Shown here: piece by piece, positions 43,025-52,477 of the stretch | How the letters are laid out: each line of letters opens with the position of its first letter | How positions within the stretch are numbered: position 1 is the stretch's first letter | NCBI GenBank assembly: GCA_017394835.1 | Contig: JAFPXD010000059.1 | Location: 1 to 64,000 of the forward strand | Reading direction: 5' to 3' | Source: Clostridia bacterium | GTDB taxonomy: Bacteria > Bacillota > Clostridia > Christensenellales > CAG-138 | DNA: 64,000 nt | Program-made: the position numbers and the translations under genes | The notes under the pieces: generated by a model | Databases searched by the model: none | Told to the model about the DNA's origin: nothing | Seen by the model: the letters and a program-made list of their open reading frames with translations, nothing else

Positions 43025-45269
43025 TCTCCACACCCCTGAAGCCATCCGTACGGTTGGAATCCGAAAGTTCCCAAAGAGCGTTCACCGCAAGCGAGGTATG
43101 TTTCGTTCGCGCAAGCTTTATTATTACCGAATAGCGGAAAAGATCGTCCCTCTTTCTTATTGGAGCGGGCCCCCAGCCGATGAACAGCAATTCGTTCAAC
43201 GCATCGTGCGGTTTAAGAGTTTCCGCAATGGTTTTTTCCGCCGCTTCGGAGAATTCTGAAGCAAGCTCCGCCGCGCGTTTTTCATCCGCGCACTCAAACA
43301 GCGCTCTTGCAAAAACGGCAAAAGGCGGGAACAGCGTATGCGCTCTGTCCCGTATCTCAAGATCGAAAAAGCTCTTGTAATCATGCACCGCGGCAAGCCT
43401 CACCGCTCTGTGCTCGGGAGCGTTCGTCTGTATAACGACCCGGCCCTGCAAATCGGAGCCTTCCCGCATGGCTCTGCCGGCGCGGCCCGCCACCTGAGTC
43501 AAAAGCTGGAAGGTGCGCTCGCCGCTCCTGAAATCGGAATGGAACAGCGAAGAATCGGCAAACACCACACCGACGAGCGTGACGTTCGGAATATCGAGGC
43601 CTTTTGCGACCATCTGCGTGCCTATCAGCACATCCGCATTGCCCGCGGTGAATTCATCCAATATGTCACGGTGGGAGGTCTTCCCGCCCGTGGTATCGGT
43701 ATCCATGCGGAGACACCTTACGCCCGGGATCAGCTCCTTAAGCTGCTCCTCTACCTGCTGAGTGCCTATCCCCGTGTATTTTATGTATCTTGAACCGCAG
43801 GAGGGGCATTTTTGCGGCACGCGAACCGAATAACCGCAGTAATGGCAGCGGAGCGAATCGTCGAATTTGTGATAGGTCATCGCCACGTCGCAGTGCGGGC
43901 AAGTAAACACGAACCCGCAGGCGCGGCATTCCCCATGATGGGAATAGCCTCTTCTGTTGAGGAACAGTATCGCCTGATCGCCGTTTTCGATCGTTTGCTT
44001 AAGCTTTTCCGAAAGACTGCGTGAGAATATGCCGTTGTTGCCGGAGGCAAATTCACGGCGCATATCCACTATTTCGACGTTGGGCATCGGTATGCCGTTT
44101 ATGCGCTCGGGAAGAGACAAAAGCTTATATGCTCCCTGTTTGGCGCGCAGATACGAGATCAGCTGAGGAGTCGCGCTGCCGAGCACGAGCTTCCCGTGCG
44201 AAAGTCTTACCCTTCTTATAGCCGTCTCGTCGGCGGAATACTCCGGCTTGCTTTCGGATCGGTAAGAGGGTTCATGCTCCTCGTCTATAATAATGAGTTT
44301 TAAGTTTTCAACGGGAGCGAACACGGCCGATCTTGCTCCAACTACCACCCTTGCTTTACCAAGGCGGAGCCTTCGCCATTCGTCATACCTTTCGCCAACG
44401 CCCAAATGGCTGTGCATCACGGCTACCGTATCGCCGAATCTGCGTCTGAATCGGTCGGTCGTCTGCGGAGTGAGCGAGATCTCGGGAACGAGCACTATCG
44501 CTCCCCCGCCCTCTTCGAGAACGCGGCTTATCGCGTTGAGATACACCTCCGTTTTGCCGCTTCCCGTAACTCCGTGCAGAAGGAATACGCTGCCTTCATC
44601 GCCTTCGGAGATAGCCTCGACTGCGCTCTTCTGCGCTTTCGTAAGCTCGGGCGGAATATCGCGTTCAACCTTGTTACCGAACGGATCTCTGAAAGTGACG
44701 AAGCCTTCTTCGGTCAAGCACCCCTTCTTGATCAGCGCCGAAACGGCGGCGGCTGCGTTGGGGATATACGCCGAAAGATCGGATACCTCCATGGGAGCGC
44801 CCGTCTTGACAAGCATATCGAAAACCTCAAGCTGTTTGGGGGATCTCGGGCAGCCGTCCTTTTTCAGAAGCGACGCCCTGAAAGCTTCCGCATCGAGCCC
44901 TTCCGCTATGCGGACAGTCCTCACCGTCTTTTCCTTCACCCTCGATCCGCGAAGCTGTGCGGGGATCATAAGGCGGAGCGCGTCGCAAAGCGTGCAGTGG
45001 TATGCCTTCTGTATCCATTTTGCAAGCTCGAGCTGATCTTCAAGCAGGCATGTATAGGGCTCCATAGTGCGTATGAGCGGCTTTACGGGGAAACCCGTTT
45101 CATACTCCGGGCAGACTTCTATAACGAAGCCTTCCGTGGGCTTGTTGCCCCTTCCAAAAGGCACAAGAACCCGATGCCCGGGACGGACGTCGAGTTCATT
45201 GGGGATCGAGTATGTGAAAAGCCTGTCAACGTTGGAATTCGCTATATCGACTATTATCTTCGCAAACAA
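43002..45269 (-). CDS. priA: Primosomal replication protein N' (PriA helicase)
   Basis: 755 residues: Walker A GVTGSGKTEVY, DEEH box IIIDEEHEPSY, and the zinc-binding insert CRACGFVFTCPHCDVAMTYH...CHYCG...CPSCG. It restarts replication by remodelling stalled forks and loading DnaB. It ends the leftward yicC-gmk-rpoZ-priA operon. Confidence 0.97.
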   Translation of the reverse strand: MFAKIIVDIANSNVDRLFTYSIPNELDVRPGHRVLVPFGRGNKPTEGFVIEVCPEYETGFPVKPLIRTMEPYTCLLEDQLELAKWIQKAYHCTLCDALRLMIPAQLRGSRVKEKTVRTVRIAEGLDAEAFRASLLKKDGCPRSPKQLEVFDMLVKTGAPMEVSDLSAYIPNAAAAVSALIKKGCLTEEGFVTFRDPFGNKVERDIPPELTKAQKSAVEAISEGDEGSVFLLHGVTGSGKTEVYLNAISRVLEEGGGAIVLVPEISLTPQTTDRFRRRFGDTVAVMHSHLGVGERYDEWRRLRLGKARVVVGARSAVFAPVENLKLIIIDEEHEPSYRSESKPEYSADETAIRRVRLSHGKLVLGSATPQLISYLRAKQGAYKLLSLPERINGIPMPNVEIVDMRREFASGNNGIFSRSLSEKLKQTIENGDQAILFLNRRGYSHHGECRACGFVFTCPHCDVAMTYHKFDDSLRCHYCGYSVRVPQKCPSCGSRYIKYTGIGTQQVEEQLKELIPGVRCLRMDTDTTGGKTSHRDILDEFTAGNADVLIGTQMVAKGLDIPNVTLVGVVFADSSLFHSDFRSGERTFQLLTQVAGRAGRAMREGSDLQGRVVIQTNAPEHRAVRLAAVHDYKSFFDLEIRDRAHTLFPPFAVFARALFECADEKRAAELASEFSEAAEKTIAETLKPHDALNELLFIGWGPAPIRKRDDLFRYSVIIKLARTKHTSLAVNALWELSDSNRTDGFRGVEINPTDLL

Positions 45270-45293
45270 GCTTTACACCTCTTTTATTCGAAA

Positions 45294-45506
45294 TCAGAAT
45301 TCGGAAGTCTTTTTGTACTCCTCCGGGTATTTGATCGTGAGCTTATCGGCGTTGAGCTCCTCAACGGCGAGCGAAACGGGCTTTTCATTGCCAATATCTT
45401 CACCGGAGCGCATTATCTGCCTTGCGCGCCTTGCGACGGAGGTAACGAGCATATAGCGGCAGCCTGCCTTGACTTCGATCTCGTTTACTGGGGGTTGATT
45501 CATCAT
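45294..45506 (-). CDS. rpoZ: RNA polymerase omega subunit
   Basis: 70 residues. The omega core is AGCRYMLVTSVARRARQI with NEKPVSLAVEELNADKL. It stabilises the beta' subunit. It is placed between gmk and priA, as in most Firmicutes. Confidence 0.93.
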   Translation of the reverse strand: MMNQPPVNEIEVKAGCRYMLVTSVARRARQIMRSGEDIGNEKPVSLAVEELNADKLTIKYPEEYKKTSEF

Positions 45507-45538
45507 GGTCTAATTCCTCCTTAAAAGGTAATTGTCTA

Positions 45539-46156
45539 TTAGAAATCCTCTTCTATGAGGGTGTTTACGAAATCTTCGCAATAACCGGGGGTGAGCTTGC
45601 TGGTCTCGATTATCCTGCGGCACTGCTCTATAGCAAGCTCCAGATCGTCGTTCACAACAACGAAATCATAATCCGCCATATGCGAAAGCTCGGATTTGGC
45701 CTCTGCAAGACGGCGCTCGATCACTTCCTGGGTCTCGGTCGCCCTGGTTTCGAGCCTGCGGCGTAGCTCCTTCATTGTAGGCGGGGCAAGCATTATCGCG
45801 ACTGCTTCCGGATAGTTCTTCTTAACGTTCATAGCGCCGTTTACGTCTATATCAAGGAGCACGTCGCGGCCCATGGAGATCTGCTCTTCAACGTATTTTC
45901 TGGGGGTGCCGTAATAGTTGCGGCCGAATACGTTCATGTATTCAAGGAATTCGCCGTCTTCGATCATGCGGTCGAACTCTTCCTTGCTGACGTAGAAGTA
46001 ATCGACTCCGTGCACTTCGCCGGGGCGCGGATCCCTCGTCGTTGCGGAAACGGAGAAGGTCATTTCCCCATTGCTGCCGTTAAGAAGGGCCTTTGAAACA
46101 GTGCCCTTTCCGACTCCGGACGGGCCCGAAACAATAAGAAGGATGCCTTTTTTCAT
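45539..46156 (-). CDS. gmk: Guanylate kinase
   Basis: 205 residues with P-loop SGPSGVGKGTV, the GMP-binding TTRDPRPGEVHGVDYFYV and LDIDVNGAMNVKK. It phosphorylates GMP to GDP with ATP and helps set GTP/(p)ppGpp levels. It is 14 bases after yicC. The remA gene often found here is absent. Confidence 0.97.
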   Translation of the reverse strand: MKKGILLIVSGPSGVGKGTVSKALLNGSNGEMTFSVSATTRDPRPGEVHGVDYFYVSKEEFDRMIEDGEFLEYMNVFGRNYYGTPRKYVEEQISMGRDVLLDIDVNGAMNVKKNYPEAVAIMLAPPTMKELRRRLETRATETQEVIERRLAEAKSELSHMADYDFVVVNDDLELAIEQCRRIIETSKLTPGYCEDFVNTLIEEDF

Positions 46157-46170
46157 GTTTACTGCTCCTG

Positions 46171-47049
46171 TTATTCGAGATTTTGCACTTGTTCTCTGAT
46201 CTTTTCTATCTCGGCCTTGCCCTCTATGACAAGCGCTGTTATATCCTTATCGTTCGCCTTGGAGCCTATTGTATTGAACTCCCTGTTCATTTCCTGCACT
46301 ATGAAATCCATCTTGCGGCCGACTGCGGAGCCGTTGATCAAGAGTTCCCTTGCCGCCGCAACGTGGCTCATGAGCCTTACGAGCTCTTCGTCGATATTGG
46401 CTTTATCCGCAAAGAGGGCGACTTCCGTCGCAAGCCTCGCTGCATCTATTTCCTGAGTGGAAAGAACTGCGGCGATCCTTTCGTTGAGTTTGGCGCGGTA
46501 GTTTTCGACGACCGCAGGCGCGCGTTCGGCTATTGCGGCACGGAGTGCAAGCACTGTTTCAAGCCTTTTCAAAAGATCGGCGCAAAGGCGTTCGCCTTCA
46601 ACGCGGCGCATTTCGATAAGCTCGTTCACGGCTATTTCGAGGGTGTTTTTTAACAAAGACGCGACGGCTTCACGATCCTCTTCCGCTTCCACAACGTTCG
46701 CAACGTCCGGCAGACGAAGCGCGTTAACGACGGAAAGATCGTTCCGCAGGCCGAATTCCGTTTCGCAGGTTTTTGCCGCGGCGATATATGCGCCGAGAAG
46801 CGCGGGATCGAGCTCGACAGTGCGCGCATCGGTACGGGTGTTCCTATACGTCACAAAAACGTCAACGTGGCCGCGCGTGAGCCTTTCGGTCAGGAAGCGG
46901 CGGATCTCATCCTCAAGGAAAGAAATATGCCTGGGCATTCTGAACCCGAGATCGAGAAAACGGTGATTGACGCTCTTCAATTCAACGGTCATCTCACGTC
47001 CGTCGATCAAAAGATTTGCTCTGCCGAAACCGGTCATGCTGTAAGCCAA
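46171..47049 (-). CDS. YicC-family endoribonuclease
   Basis: 292 residues from the TTG at 47049, which gives the family start MAYSMTGFGRA and sits properly after AGGGGG; a GTG at 47058 overlaps that site. Other family landmarks are ELKSVNHRFLDLGFRMPR and the C-terminal IGSKANDKDITALVIEGKAEIEKIREQVQNLE. Members cleave RNA. It is first in the operon with gmk, rpoZ and priA. Confidence 0.92.
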   Translation of the reverse strand: MAYSMTGFGRANLLIDGREMTVELKSVNHRFLDLGFRMPRHISFLEDEIRRFLTERLTRGHVDVFVTYRNTRTDARTVELDPALLGAYIAAAKTCETEFGLRNDLSVVNALRLPDVANVVEAEEDREAVASLLKNTLEIAVNELIEMRRVEGERLCADLLKRLETVLALRAAIAERAPAVVENYRAKLNERIAAVLSTQEIDAARLATEVALFADKANIDEELVRLMSHVAAARELLINGSAVGRKMDFIVQEMNREFNTIGSKANDKDITALVIEGKAEIEKIREQVQNLE

Positions 47050-47076
47050 TAGAAGCACCCCCTATCTAACTTATAA

Positions 47077-47105
47077 ATTATAACACAAATATACAAGGAT
47101 TGGAA
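47077..47105 (-). promoter_or_regulatory. Promoter of yicC-gmk-rpoZ-priA
   Basis: Extended -10 (TG-T-TATAAT) with a weak TTCCAA 17 bases upstream, on the minus strand. Confidence 0.55.
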
Positions 47106-47189
47106 GAGCTTATTTTAATATGTTTTTTATTCGATCCTGTGATTACGGGTACGGGAGATAATAAATGGAAGGTGAGCTTTGGGGAGCGC

Positions 47190-47309
47190 AGCTTACCGGA
47201 TCCCGAACCGTGCGCAGCGAGTTTATTGACTGCTATACCGGACGGTTTGCCGCTGCGCTTTTGGATTGCATATGCAGATCCGCGGCTCAAATCAAAAACT
47301 TTTACGAAA
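47190..47309 (-). repeat. Diverged, solitary copy of the tRNA-Ala repeat unit
   Basis: About 120 bases matching 48038-48158 with scattered changes and a one-base gap. It keeps the tRNA-Ala T-stem/acceptor remnant and the 8-bp GCGCAGCG/CGCTGCGC stem, but lacks the hairpin terminator. It lies beyond the GNAT gene, about 730 bases from the tandem array and in the same orientation. Confidence 0.85.
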
Positions 47310-47399
47310 CAAAGAAAGAACGCGAAAAAGGACACCAAACCGCAGAAAGGATGCCTAAAAGTGTACCAACGCAGAGTTCGATAAACGGGAATGTGACGA

Positions 47400-47924
47400 T
47401 CAAAGGGTTATCCAATACCGTCTCAGCAAATGCTGCCCCTCCGCATCGTTGCAGGCATCTATGGTGTCTTTCCAGACACCGCCCAATGCTTCGCATACGC
47501 GAATGGAAGCTTTGTTTTCATCATTGATTGTCAGCAGCACTTTTTCCATGCCGTGCTGCTTTGCAATCTCCAACCCAAGGCGAAGGATCTCTTTGCCGTA
47601 TCCTTTTCCTTGTTCCGAAACTCTGACTGCATAACCGATGCTTCCGATATCCAGCATTACCTTTTCGGGAAATTCGGTTCGGAGTTGGAATTCTCCGATG
47701 AATTTTCCGTTGTCGATTACCCAATAGTGAAAACTGATGGGTTGACCTTCTGCCAGTCCCTGTTCTTTTCTGTCATACCATGATTTAGTACGAAAAAACC
47801 ATTCGTCATCAATAAACTTAGGATCTGTGGGCCGGAAATAGGCGACATGGTTATCATACAATTCCTGGCAATACTCTTTGTACCCTGCCACATATTCGGG
47901 ACATCTTTTTATAAGCTCTACCAT
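47400..47924 (-). CDS. GNAT-family N-acetyltransferase
   Basis: 174 residues. The acetyl-CoA loop is VSEQGKGYGKEIL, followed by GMEKVLLTINDENKASIRVCEALGG, typical of the fold. The substrate is unknown. GAGGA precedes the ATG. The gene has its own promoter, and the 3' side is immediately next to the diverged repeat copy while the tandem repeats lie upstream, so it appears to sit inside the repeat cluster. Confidence 0.88.
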   Translation of the reverse strand: MVELIKRCPEYVAGYKEYCQELYDNHVAYFRPTDPKFIDDEWFFRTKSWYDRKEQGLAEGQPISFHYWVIDNGKFIGEFQLRTEFPEKVMLDIGSIGYAVRVSEQGKGYGKEILRLGLEIAKQHGMEKVLLTINDENKASIRVCEALGGVWKDTIDACNDAEGQHLLRRYWITL

Positions 47925-47958
47925 ACACTTTCCTCAACGATTTCGGTTTATTGAGATA

Positions 47959-47987
47959 ATTATACTATATTCATCCTCATAAAACAA
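47959..47987 (-). promoter_or_regulatory. Promoter of the GNAT gene
   Basis: TTGTTT, 17 bases, TATAAT on the minus strand. The -35 overlaps the T-rich tail of the upstream terminator. Confidence 0.6.
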
Positions 47988-47989
47988 CA

Positions 47990-48028
47990 AGAAAACCTCT
48001 TTTGCATTGCAGACAAAAGAGGTTTCTT
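47990..48028 (-). terminator. Terminator at the end of the tRNA-Ala repeat array
   Basis: AGAAACCTCTTTTG stem with a one-base bulge, then TTTTCTTGTTGTTTT on the minus strand. Confidence 0.8.
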
Positions 48029-48036
48029 ACATGGTG

Positions 48037-48356
48037 GAGCTTACCGGATTCAGAACCGTGCGCAGCGAGTTTATTGACTGCTATACCGGCCGGTTTGCCG
48101 CTGCGCTTTTGGATTTGTATACGCAGATCCGCGGCTCAAATCAAAAACTTTTACGAAAGAAAATGAGATGCCATCGGCATCTCATTTTCTTTGGTAGAGC
48201 TTACCGGATTCTGAACCGTGCGCAGCGAGTTTATTGACTGCTATACCGGCCGGTTTGCCGCTGCGCTTTTGGATTTGCATACGCAGATCCGCGGCTCAAA
48301 TCAAAAACTTTTACGAAAGAAAATGAGATGCCGATGGCATCTCATTTTCTTTGGTG
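48037..48356 (-). repeat. Two 160-bp tandem units carrying the 3' end of tRNA-Ala
   Basis: The period is exactly 160 (equivalent bases at 48037, 48197 and, in the tRNA itself, 48357). Reading in the tRNA direction, each unit has a 17-bp perfect terminator stem, a spacer with an 8-bp stem (48060-48067 with 48099-48106) enclosing ACCGGCCGGT, and about 24 bases of the tRNA-Ala T-arm/acceptor/CCA with one extra base in the T-loop. The copies differ at only a few positions. The terminator loop of one copy is the inverse of the other (CCATCGG against CCGATGG). Confidence 0.93.
48314..48352 (-). terminator. Terminator abutting tRNA-Ala
   Basis: A perfect 17-bp stem (AAAGAAAATGAGATGCC) with a tiny loop, beginning at the CCA. 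The same hairpin recurs 160 bases further on, at 48154-48192. Confidence 0.85.
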
Positions 48357-48428
48357 GAGCTTACCGGATTCGAACCGGTGATCTCTACACTGCCAGTGTA
48401 GCGCGATAGCCAACTTCGCTAAAGCCCC
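48352..48428 (-). tRNA. tRNA-Ala(GGC)
   Basis: Acceptor GGGGCTT/AAGCTCC with the G3-U70-type wobble region, D-arm GCGA/TCGC, anticodon loop CTGGCAG giving GGC, and an encoded CCA. It is a single-gene transcription unit. Confidence 0.95.
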
Positions 48429-48452
48429 AAGCGCATTTCAAACTGCTCCGCT

Positions 48453-48481
48453 ATTATACGACAAGCGAAGCGGTTTGTAAA
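48453..48481 (-). promoter_or_regulatory. Promoter of tRNA-Ala
   Basis: TTTACA, 17 bases, TATAAT on the minus strand, 24 bases upstream of the tRNA. Confidence 0.8.
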
Positions 48482-48499
48482 GCACTTTCATAAAGTATA

Positions 48500-50923
48500 T
48501 TATTTTATTCCAACGACTACGTCATCCAGCATTGCCATTACAGCGGGCTGGCCCTTCCCTGCTCTGGCTTCTATCTTGATCTCTTCGGAATTCACCGTGG
48601 TCTTCTCGCCATGCGCCTGTATCACGGTAATATCCCGCGGCACCGTTACGTGGAGCGCGGCGACAAGCTCCGTACCGTTCGAGCCGTTTTTCTTGAACCC
48701 GAAGCAAATCGTACCCTTGCCGTTGCGGCCCTGAATGTCATGGTCAAACACGAAGCTGCGCTTCATGTAGCCGCGGTCGGTAACGGTTATGATCTCGCCC
48801 TCCTCGGTGATGGCGCCGCCGTAAACGATCGAATCGCCCTCATCAAGCTTCATCCCGTGGACGCCCGCAGTCTGCCTGCCTGTTACGGGAACGGCCGAAG
48901 CCTCGAACCTTATGCCCATGCCGTTCTTTGTAATGAGCATTACGGAAAGCTCTGTCTCGTCTATCACGTAATCGCAGCCTATGAGCGAGTCATCCTTCAG
49001 ATTGATGGCGGCTATGCGCTTTACGCGGGTGAGATACTCCTCCGCCGCGGTCGATTTTACCATGCCGCTGCGGGTATAGAATATGTATCTGCCTGCCTTT
49101 CGTTCCTCAATAAAGGACGAGATCACCTTTTCACCGGTTTCGATCGGAATGAGCGCCGAAAGATTCGTGGGCTTTGCCGAGGGTTTGACCTCCGGAATAT
49201 CGCTGACCGGAAGCGAGAGCATATAGCCTTTATCCGTGAACATACGGAGCGTTTCGTCCGTCGTTGTCTTATAGACTGCGACCGCCTCATCCTCTTCGGC
49301 GAGCTCATCCTTATACTGCGAAAGCGTAACTCTGCGAAGCCTGTTTTCCGGCAGAACGAGCACCGCGGCGGGTTCGCTGACCGCAACGGGCTCCTCCGGT
49401 TCCGTTTCCCCGTCATCGGAAATGATTTGAGTGCGGCGCGGATCGGCGTACTTTTCAGATATTTCGGTAAGCTCGTCGATTATGAGTTTATCGAGCTTCT
49501 TTTTGGAGGACAGCAGCGCCTTGAGCCTTGCTATCTCCTTTACGAGATCGTCATGCTCGCGCTGTATGGCTATCTGTTCGAGATTTGTAAGTCTTTGCAG
49601 ACGCAGATCGAGGATCGCTTCCGCCTGGACAGCAGTGAGGTCGAATGTATCCATCAAGCCCTGCTTGGCGATCTTCGGCGATTTGGAGGCCCTTATGAGC
49701 TTTATTACTTCATCTATATTGAGTAGAGCGATCAGAAGGCCGTCGAGTATATGCGCTCTTCGTTCCGCCGCCTCGAGCTCGTTCCTCGTCCTGCGAGTCA
49801 CGACCTCCTCCTGGTAGCGGATATAATGGTCAATGAGCTCCAGCAGCGAAAGCTGTTTGGGTTTGCCCTCCGCAATGGCGACCATTATAACTCCGAACGT
49901 CCTCTGCAGATCCGAATACTTGAGGAGCTGTTTCAATATTTTATGCTCGTCCGCATCCTTTTTGAGCTCTATGACGGCCCTTATGCCCTGCCTGTCGGAT
50001 TCGTCCCTTATATCGTAGATCCCGGAGAACATGGCTTTTTTGCTTTCCCACAGTTCTCGTATTCCGACCATCGTTCTCGCTTTGTTTACCTGATACGGGA
50101 ACTCGGTAATGACTATAAGCTTTCTGCCGTTCTTCAGCGTCTCGAAATGGGTCTTCGCGCGGTTCAAAAGCTTGCCGCGCCCCGTTTCGTAGGCGGTGCG
50201 TATCTCGTCCGACTTTATGATATAGCCGCCCGTCGGGAAATCGGGGCCGGGCATTATCTTCATTATTTCGTCAAGGCTGATCTTCGGGTTTTGGATCCTC
50301 GCTATCACGGCGGCTATCGCTTCGCCAGGGTTATGGGTCGGGATGGAAGTCGTAAGGCCGACCGCTATGCCGTTTGCGCCGTTTATGAGCAGATTGGGAA
50401 ATCTGCCGGGGAGCATTTCGGGCTCCTTAAGCGTATCGGAAAAGTTGAGCGCAAACCTTACGGTATCCTTTTCTATATCGCGCACCATGTCCATTGCGGA
50501 AGGCGCCATACGGACCTCCGTATAACGCATGGCGGCGGCGGGATCGCCGTCAACGGAGCCGAAATTGCCCTGCCCGTCAACAAGCGGGAGGCGCATATTG
50601 AAATCCTGCGCCATACGCACCATCGCGTCATAGACGGAGGAATCGCCGTGAGGATGGAATTTACCCAGGCATTCGCCAACCACGCGCGCCGACTTTTTAT
50701 AGGGCTTGTCGGGGGTGTTGCCGAGCTCCAGCATAGTATAGATTATCCTGCGCTGAACGGGTTTCAGGCCGTCCTCCACCCTCGGGAGCGCCCTTTCCAA
50801 AATAACGTGCTCGGCATAGGGCAGCATAGCGTTGTGCATAACGTCGTCCATGCTGACGACGTTAAAGGTCTCCACACCGCTGCCGAAGCTCATCTGTTCG
50901 TTGTCACCGCGTTTTTTAGCCAT
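48500..50923 (-). CDS. Type IIA topoisomerase subunit A (GyrA/ParC-like)
   Basis: 807 residues. N-terminal breakage-reunion domain with [11 protein letters not shown], the quinolone-region sequence [20 protein letters not shown], and the catalytic Tyr in [10 protein letters not shown]. The C-terminal beta-propeller holds QGRNGKG, a weakened form of the GyrA box (QRRGGRG). The partner B subunit is not in the window. The box suggests partial DNA-wrapping ability; whether it is gyrase or topo IV cannot be settled here. Confidence 0.9.
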   Translation of the reverse strand: MAKKRGDNEQMSFGSGVETFNVVSMDDVMHNAMLPYAEHVILERALPRVEDGLKPVQRRIIYTMLELGNTPDKPYKKSARVVGECLGKFHPHGDSSVYDAMVRMAQDFNMRLPLVDGQGNFGSVDGDPAAAMRYTEVRMAPSAMDMVRDIEKDTVRFALNFSDTLKEPEMLPGRFPNLLINGANGIAVGLTTSIPTHNPGEAIAAVIARIQNPKISLDEIMKIMPGPDFPTGGYIIKSDEIRTAYETGRGKLLNRAKTHFETLKNGRKLIVITEFPYQVNKARTMVGIRELWESKKAMFSGIYDIRDESDRQGIRAVIELKKDADEHKILKQLLKYSDLQRTFGVIMVAIAEGKPKQLSLLELIDHYIRYQEEVVTRRTRNELEAAERRAHILDGLLIALLNIDEVIKLIRASKSPKIAKQGLMDTFDLTAVQAEAILDLRLQRLTNLEQIAIQREHDDLVKEIARLKALLSSKKKLDKLIIDELTEISEKYADPRRTQIISDDGETEPEEPVAVSEPAAVLVLPENRLRRVTLSQYKDELAEEDEAVAVYKTTTDETLRMFTDKGYMLSLPVSDIPEVKPSAKPTNLSALIPIETGEKVISSFIEERKAGRYIFYTRSGMVKSTAAEEYLTRVKRIAAINLKDDSLIGCDYVIDETELSVMLITKNGMGIRFEASAVPVTGRQTAGVHGMKLDEGDSIVYGGAITEEGEIITVTDRGYMKRSFVFDHDIQGRNGKGTICFGFKKNGSNGTELVAALHVTVPRDITVIQAHGEKTTVNSEEIKIEARAGKGQPAVMAMLDDVVVGIK

Positions 50924-51579
50924 CAGTTACCTCTTATCGCCTTTATCATTGCAGCCCTGTCGGGAGCCTTGAATACCGCGCTTCCGGCTACGAGCACGTT
51001 CGCGCCCGCATCGCGGCAGAGCTTTGCGGTCTTTTCGTTCACGCCGCCATCGACCTCGATATCGAGCTCAAGGCCGCGCTTTACGGCCATATTTCCGATG
51101 CTTTCTATCTTTCTGAGCGCTGAATCAATGAACTTCTGCCCGCCGAAACCGGGGTTGACGCTCATTACAAGCACCATATCCGCGTCTTCAAGCAGGTATT
51201 CGACAGCGTTTTCATGCGTGGCGGGATTGATCGCAATGCCGGCCTTTATACCGTAGGATCGAATGAGCTGAAGCGTGCGGTGGCTGTGAATATCCGCTTC
51301 CCTGTGGATGGTTATTATATCGGCTCCGGCCTCGGCAAAATCCTTAACCCATTTCGCAGGCTCCGAGACCATAAGATGCGCGTCGAATATGAGGTCGCTC
51401 ACGGGGCGGAGCGCCTTGCACATGGGCGCGCCGAACGTAATATTGGGAACGAAGCTGCCGTCCATAACATCAAGATGCACGAGATCCGCGCCCCATCCCT
51501 TGAGATTTGCCACTTCCTCGCCCAGCTTTGTGAAATCCGCCGAAAGTATGCTCGGCGCAACCATTATCCTGTCAGTCAT
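50923..51579 (-). CDS. rpe: Ribulose-phosphate 3-epimerase
   Basis: 218 residues from the ATG at 51579, 7 bases after AGGAGG. TIM barrel with [33 protein letters not shown] and [14 protein letters not shown]. It interconverts ribulose 5-phosphate and xylulose 5-phosphate. Its stop overlaps the topoisomerase start by 1 base; its start overlaps rsgA by 8. Confidence 0.96.
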   Translation of the reverse strand: MTDRIMVAPSILSADFTKLGEEVANLKGWGADLVHLDVMDGSFVPNITFGAPMCKALRPVSDLIFDAHLMVSEPAKWVKDFAEAGADIITIHREADIHSHRTLQLIRSYGIKAGIAINPATHENAVEYLLEDADMVLVMSVNPGFGGQKFIDSALRKIESIGNMAVKRGLELDIEVDGGVNEKTAKLCRDAGANVLVAGSAVFKAPDRAAMIKAIRGN

Positions 51580-52477
51580 ATTTATGCCTCCTTGCTTCAA
51601 GTGCTTCGTTTGCTATCTTTTTATAGCGTTCGTAACGCTCCCTGTTTATGACTCCTTCCGAAAGCGCCTGCTTTACCGCGCAGTCGGGTTCGGAAAGATG
51701 CATGCATCCCGTGAACCTGCATTTCGGGGAAAACTCCGCAAATTCCCGGTAAGCTTTCGGTATCTCCTCCGGCTCCATCGGGACGGATTCGAGCATCGAA
51801 AACCCCGGCGTATCGGCAATAAAACCGCCCTCCGGCGTTATAAGAAGCTCCGCATGACGGGTCGTGTGCCTTCCGCGTTCGGTCTTTGCGGAAAGCTCGC
51901 CCGTTTCGAGCGAAAGCCCGAGCAACGCGTTTATGAGCGAGGATTTCCCAACGGCCGACTGCCCGGCAAGGCAAACCGTCCTGCCGGCAAGGATTGCTTT
52001 GAGCCTTTCCATGCCATACCCCGTCTCCGCGGAAACTTCAAGCACGGCGTCAACCGCGTTTTCGTACTGACGGAATATGGAGCGGCTTGCTTCCGTTTCG
52101 CCTCCGTCGCATTTGTTTATTATAAGCACGGGCTCTATCCCCTGCTTGTCGCAGTAGATTATGAGCTTGTCCGCAAGCTCCGGATCCGGCTCCGGCTCGC
52201 CTGCGGAAACAACTATCAGCAGTATATCTATATTTGCAACAGCGGGACGAACGAGCTCATTCCTTCTCACGTGGATGTCGGTAATGAATCCGCCGTTCTT
52301 TTTGTCGATAGCTATGCTTACGTTATCGCCGGGAAGCGGCACCGTTCCGAGCTTTCGGAACAGCCCCCTCGCTTTGCAGACGACGCTTTTCCCATCTTCC
52401 GTAAGCACGGTATAGAAGCTGCCCACGCCCTTCAGTATTTTCCCTTCGCCTATGGTCTGCAATTCCGCCTCCGTCAT
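51572..52477 (-). CDS. rsgA: Ribosome biogenesis GTPase RsgA
   Basis: About 301 residues; a TTG 15 bases inside has a better ribosome site, so the first 5 residues are uncertain. OB domain, then a circularly permuted GTPase (NKCD early, CLAGQSAVGKSSLINALL, DTPGF) and a zinc finger CRFTGCMHLSEPDCAV. It checks late 30S maturation. It overlaps the prkC stop by 4 bases. Confidence 0.95.
   Translation of the reverse strand: MTEAELQTIGEGKILKGVGSFYTVLTEDGKSVVCKARGLFRKLGTVPLPGDNVSIAIDKKNGGFITDIHVRRNELVRPAVANIDILLIVVSAGEPEPDPELADKLIIYCDKQGIEPVLIINKCDGGETEASRSIFRQYENAVDAVLEVSAETGYGMERLKAILAGRTVCLAGQSAVGKSSLINALLGLSLETGELSAKTERGRHTTRHAELLITPEGGFIADTPGFSMLESVPMEPEEIPKAYREFAEFSPKCRFTGCMHLSEPDCAVKQALSEGVINRERYERYKKIANEALEARRHKYD

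Noticed and set aside
48037..48356. CRISPR array
   Set aside because: Units are 160 bp with no variable spacers and no cas genes; they derive from the tRNA.
48007..48409. Short plus-strand ORFs in the 160-bp repeats with a shared peptide (RSEFIDCYTGRFAAALLD)
   Set aside because: The shared peptide reflects the DNA repeat. The 160-bp period is not a multiple of three, so the frame shifts between units, and there is no ribosome site.
49751..51256. 501-codon plus-strand ORF
   Set aside because: It is antisense to the topoisomerase and rpe genes, which have strong family motifs.
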